Assembly (NCBI GenBank): GCA_963681505.1
Contig: OY811980.1
Location: 6,581,572 to 6,645,571, forward strand
Source of the DNA: Eunapius fragilis
Lineage: Eukaryota; Porifera; Demospongiae; Spongillida; Spongillidae
DNA: 64,000 bases
Direction: 5' to 3'
Positions 34,701 to 44,000 of the stretch are shown here, one piece after another. How positions within the stretch are numbered: position 1 is the first letter of the stretch; each line of letters begins with the position of its first letter. The notes below the pieces were generated by a model that worked only from the letters and a program-made list of their open reading frames with translations, had not been told where the DNA came from and did no database searches. Made by a program: the position numbers and the translations under genes.

Positions 34701-35087
34701 ACGGTGCCATCCCCAATGGAGTCAATCCTCCGAAAACTATTCATCAGGTCTCCCATGGTTACACGCGGCTCTTTCTTCATCACCACACTGAATTGCTGGA
34801 ATGACATTTTCCCGCCACACTGGTACCAGTACCGCTCGATTGCTTTGCCGGACGGGTTACGTCCCATGCATTGTAGTGCTTAACGGAGGCAAACGGCATT
34901 GCGTATTACAACGTACCATACTGTTCTTTATGTGCTGTTCGAAGGGGAGGGGGAGGGATGGGGGGGCCTACCTACCGTATCTCAACTGCTCTGGCTTTGC
35001 GAGACTGGCGGAAGTATCCATCTCCACAGCCATCCAACCGCTTCTGCAGTCGTCAAGAAGCGCATCTTCGTCACCGCGATCTTGCAT
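25719..35087 (-). CDS. EFCAB7: EFCAB7 homologue, EF-hand protein of the ciliary EvC zone, 11 exons
   Basis: Exons are 35087-34976, 34878-34667, 34357-34271, 33437-31430, 28241-28144, 28010-27859, 27697-27564, 27300-27149, 27034-26822, 26733-26626 and 25796-25719. They total 3,354 nt (1,117 residues) and every phase agrees. Diagnostic stretches include GRNPSGKAIERYW (~42-54), EF-hands at ~80-107 (DSIGDGTVSSQE), ~113-137 (DPEGTGKLDYAE) and ~895-915 (DLDDNGSISRTE), then ENFEMTEEDELTLKGF, LWVVMTALGYSHQLQLAQ and a C-terminal beta-rich region. In vertebrates EFCAB7 works with IQCE to anchor the EVC-EVC2 complex at the cilium base in Hedgehog signalling. The protein is far longer than the ~630-residue human one because exon 4 (669 codons) carries low-complexity repeats. 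It is head to head with the SIRT6-like gene. Confidence 0.9.
25838..26600 (-). repeat. Minisatellite in EFCAB7 intron 10
   Basis: About 22 copies of a 34- to 37-bp unit with the plus-strand core GAAGGAGGGGGTTAGTGGGT. On the sense (minus) strand it is C/T-rich and fills most of the intron upstream of the last exon. Confidence 0.9.
27360..27562 (-). repeat. Short tandem repeat in EFCAB7 intron 7
   Basis: About eleven copies of an 18-bp unit (plus strand CACCCACTCACCTTGGTA), starting directly at the exon 7 donor. Each unit repeats the AAGGTGAGTGGGT donor sequence, so the array looks like amplified copies of the 5' splice site. Confidence 0.75.
28266..31361 (-). repeat. Giant 23-bp minisatellite filling EFCAB7 intron 4
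   Basis: Roughly 130 copies of a 23-bp unit with the plus-strand core GAAGTGAAGGGGAAGTGTTG. Variation is mostly A/G at one site, with occasional single-base losses. On the sense strand it is pyrimidine-rich and contains no stop codon in any of the three frames, giving artefactual frames of over 1,000 codons. It starts ~70 bp after the exon 4 donor and ends ~25 bp before the exon 5 acceptor. Confidence 0.97.
32205..32770 (-). repeat. Coding minisatellite in EFCAB7 exon 4 (14-residue repeats)
   Basis: About 13 copies of a 42-bp unit encoding LPSNKAPLPAEPVS with small variants (T/A, G/A, S/F). The reading frame is kept throughout, consistent with a disordered linker. Confidence 0.92.
33140..33310 (-). 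repeat. Coding repeat in EFCAB7 exon 4 (9-residue repeats)
   Basis: Six to seven copies of a 27-bp unit encoding EGRKGTPHS-like repeats, basic and Ser/Thr-rich. It lies near the start of exon 4, before the 14-residue repeats. Confidence 0.88.
33455..33672 (-). repeat. Minisatellite next to the EFCAB7 exon 4 acceptor
   Basis: Six copies of a ~36-bp unit (plus strand ACCCTGACCACCAGAGTGAC), ending just upstream of the exon 4 acceptor. It is the rare array here that is not strongly pyrimidine-rich on the sense strand. Confidence 0.85.
33840..34115. repeat. AT-rich ~47-bp tandem repeat in EFCAB7 intron 3
   Basis: About six imperfect copies of a unit containing CACAGTGAAAAAGTAACTAC and TAATTCTACCAATAATTCC. 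Some units are truncated. Confidence 0.8.
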
Positions 35088-35149
35088 TTCTATGAATTCG
35101 CTTAGAACAAATTTTATAAACGGCGCGGGAGGGGTTAAAATAATCTAGT
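35088..35149. promoter_or_regulatory. Bidirectional promoter between EFCAB7 and SIRT6-like genes
   Basis: Only 62 bp separate the minus-strand EFCAB7 ATG (35087) from the plus-strand SIRT6-like ATG (35150). The interval holds a GC-rich core (GGCGCGGGAGGGG) flanked by AT-rich sequence (TTTTATAAA on one side, TTAAAATAA on the other). Both 5' UTRs must be very short, or one transcript must begin inside the other gene. Confidence 0.7.
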
Positions 35150-37771
35150 ATGTCCGTCGACTACGCCTCCAGGCTGTCACACTATGAAAATAAAGGCGTT
35201 TGCGGAGTGAAGGAGGTAACGCGACGCTGTCCAGTCTCTAGGTTCACTCCATATCGTCGTCCACATGCAGGAATTTGATAGCCCGGAGAAACTTCGGGAG
35301 AAGGTCGACATTCTGTGTTCCCTCTTAAAAGCCGCGAAGCACGTGGTTGTGCACACCGGAGCTGGTATCAGCACGGCAGCCGGTATTTGCGCACCCCGTC
35401 GTTTGTACGTGACGGTCAAAAAGGCGACCCCTCCCCCCCCCCCCCCCCCCCCCGTATCCCAGGAATCCCAGACTTCAGGGGACCCAATGGGGTGTGGACC
35501 CTTGAAGAACGTGGGGAGAAGGTTAAGACGGGCGTGCATTTCGACGACGCCAAGCCTACGCTCACCCATCGAGCCCTAGTGTCGTTGTTAGAAGCCGGCC
35601 TCGTCGAATATGTCGTTAGTCAGAATGTAGACGGTCTGCATCTGAAGTCCGGCCTGCCAAGGTATGGCAAACGTCCAACAACCCAGCCGCGTGTGCGTGG
35701 CCCTTTGAAAGTGTCTAGTGGAGCCAGGCGTCTTTCACTCCTAGGAGCCGTCTCTCTGAGCTGCATGGGAACATGTTCATGGAAAAATGCGACAAGTGCC
35801 GCAAGTAAGCCACGCCCACTTATGTTAGCCATGCCCACGACCCCCTGCTCATTATAGGGAGTACCCAAGGGAAAGTGCTGTTCCGACCGTGGGACTGAAG
35901 AAGACGGGGAATAGCTGCACTGAAGGGGGTTCAAGGGGAAGGTGCAGGTGTGTAGTGTGTGGTGTGCATTGAGTGTGTTAGGGGTATTGTGACATAGGTG
36001 AGTTAGGGGTATGTGTGTTAACACCAACACCATGTTGTGCCTTCTCACACCCTCCCTCACACCCTCTCTCACACCCTCCTCCCTCACACACCCTCTTACA
36101 TACCTCCCTCACACCCTCCTGTTACACACCGTCCCTCACACACCCTCTTACATACCCTCCCTCACACCCTCCTCCCTCACACCCTCTTACACCCTCACGC
36201 CTCCTCTTACATACCCTCCCTCACACACCCTCTTACATACCTCCCTCACACCCTCACGCCTCCTCTTACATACCCTCCCTCACACACCCTCTTACATACC
36301 TCCCTCACACCCTCCTCTTACACACCATCCCTCACTCACCTTTTACATACCCTCCTTCACTCCCTCCTCCCTCACACACCCTCTTACATACCCTCCCTCA
36401 CACATCCTCCTCTTACATACCCTCCCTCACACACCCTCTTACATACCCTCCCTCACACATCCTCCTCTTACATACCCTCCCTCACACACCCTCTTACATA
36501 CCCTCCCTCACACATCCTCCTCTTACATACCCTCCCTCACACACCCTCTTACATACCCTCCCTCACACATCCTCCTCTTACATACCCTCCCTCACACACC
36601 CTCTTACATACCCTCCCTCACACATCCTCCTCTTACATACCCTCCCTCACACACCCTCTTACATACCCTCCCTCACACATCCTCCTCTTACATACCCTCC
36701 CTCACACACCCTCTTACATACCCTCCCTCACACATCCTCCTCTTGCATACCCTCCCTCACACACCCTCTTACATACCCTCCCTCACACATCCTCCTCTTA
36801 CATACCCTCCCTCACACCCTCCCTCTCACACCCTCTTACATACCCTCCCTCACACCCTACTGGGTGCAGAGGAAAGCTGAGGGACTGTGTACTAGACTGG
36901 GAAGACCCACTCCCCACAGTAGACCTGGAGCTGGCTGAGTATCACTCTAAGTAAGTACATGACCAATGGGAGGATCATGTGACATGTGTGTGACCAACTT
37001 CCCACCCCTCCCACTCAATCAGACGTGCCGACCTATCCCTGTGTCTGGGAACCACGCTGCAGATCGTACCTGCAGGGACCCTCCCACTGCTGGCGAAGAA
37101 AAATGGCGGGAGACTGGTGATATGCAACCTTCAGCCAACCAAATATGTAAGTTCACTGGTCCATCATTAGGAGGCTTCAGCAGTAATGTTACCACAAGTG
37201 TAAGTGAAGCCCCACCACACCCCTTGCTCCACCCCATCCCAACCACACCCCTTACCCAACCCCCATTCCAACCAATTAAAAAAGTGTTGTACCCATCTGT
37301 AAGGTAAATAATACAACTGGATATGATGTATGCAAGGGCGTAGACAAGTTTTTAAGAGTAGGGGGGGGGGGGCTATTTGTAGTTACTTTTGCGTGCGCGT
37401 GGGTTTTGTTTGTGAATACGATGTCATTGCTCTCCTGGCTTACTACACACAACCCAAAGAGCTGTACACTTCCAACTCAATCAGCAATTACAAGTGTTTG
37501 ACGCAATTGTAATACGTGCATGTGGCGTGTCAGCTTTACAATTGATTATTAACGACTTCAGAAATTTTAATAACTCAACTGCAAAAATCTGGGGGGGGGC
37601 TAAAGCCCCCTGCCCCCCCCTCCCCCCTTTGTCTACGCCCTTGGTACGCACTTACCTGAAATGTGGTGATTCGTTCTGTGGAGTCACTTACGATCACATT
37701 AACCATTACTGCTAAGCACTTCTGTGTATTCATCACACATTTTCAACAACAGTTATTTGGTGATGACACAT

Positions 37772-37819
<48 letters not shown>

Positions 37820-37966
37820 CCAACACAGGATGACAGAGCTGACCTTGTGATCCATGGCTACCTTGACGAGGTGATGGAAGCTCTGATGTCGAAGTTGGGG
37901 ATTCCAATTAATCCCACTGTAGTCCCAGCTTCCCCTGCCAGTAAACCCACAGACCCAACATTATGA
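35150..37966 (+). CDS. SIRT6: SIRT6-like NAD+-dependent protein deacylase, 8 exons
   Basis: Exons are 35150-35215, 35271-35382, 35463-35661, 35745-35804, 35858-35947, 36870-36950, 37023-37146 and 37829-37966 (870 nt, 289 residues, all phases agree). It starts [10 protein letters not shown] like animal SIRT6. NAD-binding GAGIS is at 52-56, [10 protein letters not shown] at 62-71, QNVDGLH at 113-119, and the catalytic His at 133 within ELHGN. Zinc-binding Cys are at 141, 144, 166 and 175. GTTLQI and the C-terminal NLQPTKY and GYLDEVM blocks follow. SIRT6 proteins are nuclear chromatin deacylases acting on histone H3 in DNA repair and metabolism. The long disordered C-terminal tail of vertebrate SIRT6 is missing. 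It shares a short divergent promoter with EFCAB7. Confidence 0.94.
35425..35462 (+). promoter_or_regulatory. Poly(C) run acting as polypyrimidine tract before SIRT6 exon 3
   Basis: The 80-bp intron 2 ends in CTCCC followed by about 20 C residues, then GTATCCCAG. An almost pure C run sits where a U-rich tract is usual. Confidence 0.6.
36038..36862 (+). repeat. Pyrimidine-rich minisatellite filling SIRT6 intron 5
   Basis: About 30 copies of a 26- to 29-bp unit with the core CTTACATACCCTCCCTCACA. The second half forms a regular ~56-bp higher-order repeat. It is stop-free in all three plus (sense) frames and ends a few bases before the exon 6 acceptor. Confidence 0.93.
37333..37643. mobile_element. 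hAT-like MITE in SIRT6 intron 7
   Basis: The ends are inverted copies CAAGGGCGTAGAC, with poly(G) near the left and poly(C) near the right. The flanks are GTATG (37,328-37,332) and GTACG (37,644-37,648), a 5-bp duplication with one change. It resembles the element at 24,476-25,222 in end sequence style and G/C runs. Confidence 0.72.
37769..37817 (+). repeat. (CA)n microsatellite before SIRT6 exon 8
   Basis: About 24 CA units end 11 bp before the exon 8 acceptor (CTCCAACACAG). Confidence 0.95.
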
Positions 37967-38315
37967 CAGGCAAATATTCCACCTCTGTCACTAACCAGTT
38001 AATGAACTAAGAAGACCAACTCTTTTTTTTTTTTTTAATGTTTCACTTATTATGGAATAATTAAAAGAACTGTACCTAATTATTAATTTGTGGGGTGCTT
38101 CACACGCAGTGGGGAGGGGGGGGGTCAGTAGTTCCTCAGACAACAGAGAAAGCAGGTGGGTGACCTAGTATGCCTTCAGTTGTGATATCTTTGGGATGTT
38201 TTGGGGATTATAAATATATTAGGTTCTACATTAGTATGCCCTCTTTCAACTAGCTGTAAAATCAGTTTGGCTAGTTTAAATGTATCTGTTTTGTTGCAGG
38301 ATGGCCATGCCCGTT

Positions 38316-38321
38316 AATAAA
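38316..38321 (+). terminator. Candidate poly(A) signal of the SIRT6-like gene
   Basis: AATAAA lies 350 bp downstream of the stop codon, the first canonical hexamer noticed on the plus strand. Confidence 0.4.
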
Positions 38322-38329
38322 AGAGCTTA

Positions 38330-39826
38330 ACGTAACCAAATTTTACATTCTAAAGCAAATCTTGTAAAATTTAAACTCATAGAATGACTTTTCATCAATT
38401 TAATTACAATCAAGAGACCTCGAAATCAAGTCATATTGGTTTGTACGCAACGTTTGGAAATTCATTGTCCAAGCACTGAGTGGTCACAGGGTTAATGTAT
38501 ACTCTGAAAACCCTGATCAATGTCTGCCCATAATCAAAGAAAAATTGTTTGTGACACACACACACACATGCACACACACACACACACACAGCACACACAC
38601 ATGCACCATCAGAAGGAGAAGGCAAAGGAGAGTCAGGCTGTGTCTGTGAGAACAGAGCTCCAGGATTAGCTCTGGTTGGAACCAAACTAAACCTTCTGTA
38701 AAGGGCTGCAATAGCTTGATGTGGAGGTGTGATGTGTGTGTGTGTGTGTGTTTTGTGAGGCAAAAAATTTGCAAAACAAACTCTTCAGCTCCGTCTTCAT
38801 CCCATCATATCTGAACTAGCATGAAGCATTCTCTGCTCAGTTGGAAAATACTGAAGGGCTCATTGCAGTGACATGATAGTTATAAACATCAAATGCAGCT
38901 GGTTTAAGCAAGAGACTGAAATGTTAATTTACTTTTAATTATTGATACAACTACCATAGAAGAAGATATAAGAAGTAAAAGTAATCAATAGCCAAGTACA
39001 TATGTGGACGTCAAAAAATCAGGATTTCAACCTTTTCAATAACTTCACAATCAGCGTGATTAACTGACGGTAGTTCGCGGTATCTTTAAAGAGGCCATAC
39101 AGCCAATTACAGGAATTACCTTAATGCAAGAGCAATGGACTATGCATTTTAAAATCGGTAACTTGAAATATGTGGAATCTATAATCATGGTTCAGCGTTT
39201 ATTTGCTATGTTTTTAATATCTAGTTAGAACTAGATTTTGAAATTATAGTTTTAACTTAATTAACATCTATTTTGATTGTACTTTTACTTTTATGCATTA
39301 CTTTCTTAAGCTTGATTGTGTGACGTGAGAGAACTTTCATTTATTTAGGACTGCAGTTTGCAAGGGTGTGAGCACTTAACTCTGCCAAGGAATACTGCTT
39401 TAATCATTTTATCCCCCCAGACCTTTAACATAATAATAATTAAAATTGTCACAGGTCAATCACCCTTGTGGCTAGTTTATCAAAATTCCATTTTCTGAGC
39501 CATGACATTCCTCTATCAAATGAATGTATTATACTATCCATCGCAAAGTTACAAGTCACTGAATTTTTAACCCCTCTACCTGTTCAACTTATATTTTTCC
39601 TGGAAGACTCTGATACATTCTATTTTTGAGCCTCTGTCTCTAATCATCTCTCTTCATGGTAGATGATGGCCAGGCATTTGGCGATCACGTAATATGACAA
39701 ATATCACATTGAGGATAATATAAAAGAGTACAAAAAGATCCAACAGCACAACAAAAGGTGCTAAGGTTACCATCACATGTATTATACGCATTGTGCCTCA
39801 GTGCCAGTCCAAAATGGGACAGCTCT
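38330..39826. other. Convergent intergenic region between SIRT6 and cathepsin genes
   Basis: AT-rich. (CA)n/(TG)n microsatellites lie at about 38,556-38,600 and 38,735-38,752. No coding frame with splice support was recognised. Confidence 0.5.
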
Positions 39827-40844
39827 TTACATTTCCTTTGGCACAGCCCAGTCACAGGCACTCTCAATACCAATGTTATTCACTCCTCGTACAATCCTGT
39901 AGAGCACGGGAAGAAGGTATTATTGCAAGGTGCTTGATTTATACCATGTACTTATTTATCAAGTTATTAATTATTGGGTAGTATGGGATATTATTGGATA
40001 TGCTTCTGCACACAATATATTTTATATCAGTCTTGGTATCACCTCCCACTCCCCCCTTCTTCCCATCCTCCTACGCACTCCCTTCTCACTCTCCTCCCTC
40101 CCCTCTTCTCCTCTCATCCTCCTCCCATTCTCCTCCCTCCCCTCTTCTCCTCTCATCCTCCTCCCATCTTCCCATCCTCCCCTTTTCTCCTCCCCTCCTC
40201 CCTCCCATCTTCCCCTCCTCCTTTTCTCTCATCCTCCCCTCCTCCCTCCTCTCTTACCTGAACCAGCCCTGCTCACCCCAGTACGTTCCCCCTGGCAACA
40301 AGAACACAGACGGAATAATGGACAGAAATGGAGAGGGGGGGGCAACTTACAAGAGTTCCTTCCAATCCAGAACTTAGTCCCATTGGTGTCCACACCATAG
40401 CCCACCACAGAAATCTCATGGTCAATACCCTATAGGCAGACAGAGGGGTGAAGTCAAAGACACTCACCCCCACACACAGTGCCACAATAACGTATTTCCT
40501 GTGTCACCATGACCACTTCCAATTATGCACCCACATGCCCCCCTCCCCCTCCCCCATCCTACTCACCATAGCTCCAGTGGTATCCTCAAAGATACCTCCA
40601 GTATACTGTTCAAAGGCTGGTGTCACAGCTACACCGCAGGCTATAGGACCACGGGCAAAGATCTCTGCCACCATGGCTTCTTCACCAGCCACCTGACCGT
40701 GTTCAGTGATATAGTACTAAGGTGTGTGGTGTGCATAGGTGAGTGTGTGTGTGTGTGCATGCATGAAAGCACATGAATTAGTACTGTGCACTTAATCCAT
40801 CAAACCCACAAACACTTTGATCTAGCCTTTGGTGCTAATCATGG

Positions 40845-40903
<59 letters not shown>

Positions 40904-40978
40904 CAGAGCACATGTTGAGGAACTGGGGTGGACACACACACACACACTTACACACACACTTACACACACATACACACA

Positions 40979-41018
<40 letters not shown>

Positions 41019-44000
41019 GTGGGATGGTTGGACACAGCTGAACAGCTGCCATCAGGAGAGCAGGTCTTGCAAACGTCCATGGTGTTGCACTGCTGGGTTT
41101 TTGCCAGATAGTTGGTGCAGGTGTCGTCAGGAATTCCATTGGCCAGGATCCACGAGTAGGCAGCAGTAGGGTCACCTCCATCACAGCCCTGGCTGGAGTT
41201 TGCCTGTGGTTGTGGGGAGGGGGTGGTGGTGGTGGTTAAGGGTTTGGGACACACATTCAAATCCTTAGCTTTCTCTCCCTCCTCGTCTTTCTCCCTCTCC
41301 CTCCCCTCTCTCGCTCTCTCCAACTGGGAAGGTTATGGTTGACACAGCAAATGCACACACACACACAGTTAACAAGGTGACCCCCCCCCTCCATGGCAAA
41401 ATCTGTCTGGCTTAAGTGCATGTAATAATAGCTAGTGTACATAGCTGTGAGCACATTGCACTGAATGGAAATACAATGATAAAGTAGTTTACATAACCTA
41501 CCCCTTCCAGAAACAAATTACAATCAAGTACATTAACATGCATTAAGACTACCCCATCAGACCAATGTACATGTATTGAGAGTTCACCAACCAATGCATT
41601 GAGACCCCCCACATCCATCAGTACACACAAACCAATGTATTAAGACCCCCCACATCCATCAGTACACACAGACCAATGTATTAAGACCCCCCACATCCAT
41701 CAGTACACACAGACCATACATTGAGACCCCTCACATCCATCAGTACACACAGACCAATGTATTAAGACCCCCCGCATCCATCAGTACACACAGACCAATG
41801 AATTAGACAGTCAAACGTACACACATATGGCATCTCTACTTGTGACGTGGTTAATTTCTCATTAAAATATGCTTGTGGGAGAGCATTTTTTTAATTTTTA
41901 AATTAAACTGCAAACTAATAACCATCTGTTCAACAAACCTACACTTAATAATCTTCTGCTCAACAGTTGTGCAAACCTTCCACAATGTTTTGTACCACAG
42001 AACAACCAACATGGCAACACACATTGTCCCCGCAACAACGGCACAGCTGGAATACATAAAAGCCAGAGGAGGGGGGGGGGAGGGGCCTTACTGTCACGCA
42101 GTCGATGAGGACTTGTGGGGAGAGGTCGATGTTGGGAAAGACTCCCTTCCTCATCAGCTTAATGCGATCGCTGAGGGCTGAGGTGGTCCCCATAGCCCAA
42201 CAGGAACCACAGTCTGCACAACAGGGGAAAGGATGACACACAGTTAACAGCTGCATCAAAACAAACTAACTAAAAATAAAAAAAACTGGAGTAATTATAT
42301 TTATATTGAGGGACAGGGCAGCTGATTGAGGGTCAGATGACTTTCAGTAAACAGATACGTTTGCAATGAAAAAATGCTCACATGTGGTTCAGTACATAGA
42401 CTCATACATGAGCCTGTGAACTGGATTACACAGGACCTGTTCTAGTTGCTCCATATGATGCTCCGCATGACACAAAATCTAATCCATGAACTCAATTCAC
42501 CCAAGGGTTCAGGGCATTGATGACACGATGCACACGCCTTTCCACATAAAATGTCTTCCTTGCCACACACATCATCTGCATGCTGCCTAAACAAACTTTG
42601 GGACAATGCCGCATGCATTACATGTATGGCCTCATATGATCCACCCACATACCATTGCAACGTGAGGCTTCTATCCTGGGTACGTGTGGTGGTAAACCCC
42701 AAGCTGTCCAGGGTCACCCTGCTCTGCCTAGAGGGGCACCCTGCTCTGCCTACAAGGGGGGGGGGGGGGGGCACCCTGCTCTGCCTACAAGGGGGGGGGG
42801 GGGGGGGGGGGGGGGGGGGTCACCCTGCTCTGCCTACAGGGGGACACCCATCTCTGCCTAGAGGGACTCCAAAAGTTACCTGCTAATGATGTTTACAGGG
42901 CTAGGAGGAGAAGGGGAGGAGGGGTAGGGGGGGTGTTGTCAGGACCAATACATTGCTACCTACCAGAAAGAGGATGACATAAGAAGAGAGGAGAGGGGGA
43001 GGGAGGAGAACAGGAAAGGGAGGGGGGTTGATACCAGTACCAAGGGTTAATGTTCCAGCTGCAAGGCATTGCTACATATATGGCATCACATGTAGGGAGG
43101 GAGGGGTATGGGCGGAGGGGAGGGAGGGAGGGGTGAGAGAAGGGAGGAGAGTGCAAATGATGTGCTACAAGGTCATAGCAGTAAACTAATAATTAGGAAA
43201 GAGGTAAACATCCTGGCCTAACACAGCCTATCAAAGGTCCAGGTTATTCAATTAGAAAACAATGTCGCACACGCATTTTGGTCCTTCCCCACAAAATGCC
43301 ATGTGCCTGTGGCACGAGTGAGCGGTCTAAAATGAGGGCCTTTGGCCACCAAAGGGAGCCAAGCGTCCGACATGACAGGCCAGATTATTAAAAATAAGTA
43401 GCTATTATTATGACATTACTTGATTGCCAGTATTATTATTATTAGTATTGATCAATGAACGTGCAGTTTCACAACTAGTCTGCCTGCTGCAACTCAAACC
43501 TAGTAGCAGGAATACAATCCCAAGAGGCTTATGCAAGATTCACAGCATAAGCCTAGCGCAGCAACAGGCAATGCTATAAAGATGTGCCCCGCCCCCACCC
43601 TCCTAGGCAAAGGCTATAAAGATGTGCCCTGCCCCCACCCTCCTAGGCAAAGGCTATAAAGATGTGCCCCGCCCCCCACCCTCCCATACCGCGAATTCAC
43701 ATAATGATGGCACGAAGGGGCAGTGTAAGAAAGTAGAGCTCACTATTGGGAAGAAGGCTTTTCTTGTTTGGTTTAGAGATCAATTCACGTTCAGAACTCT
43801 GCTTTTGTCAAACTATTATAGTGCAGTAAGGTGCAATATACCTGTTTATATCAGAACGCAGCACAGTATAACTAAATCCAGAGAGTGGTTTGCATCTATA
43901 CTTACTGTTGTTGTTGTTTCAAGTTTAAAATAACTGTTCTTCACTTTTATAAATTTTGCCAATAGAGAGGTGGTTTGGTCAAAATAAGGTATATGCGTAA

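Noticed and set aside
36011..36954. Three ~300-codon plus-strand frames rich in Pro, His, Tyr and Ser
   Set aside because: They are the SIRT6 intron 5 repeat. The intron is defined by phase-matched exons 5 and 6.
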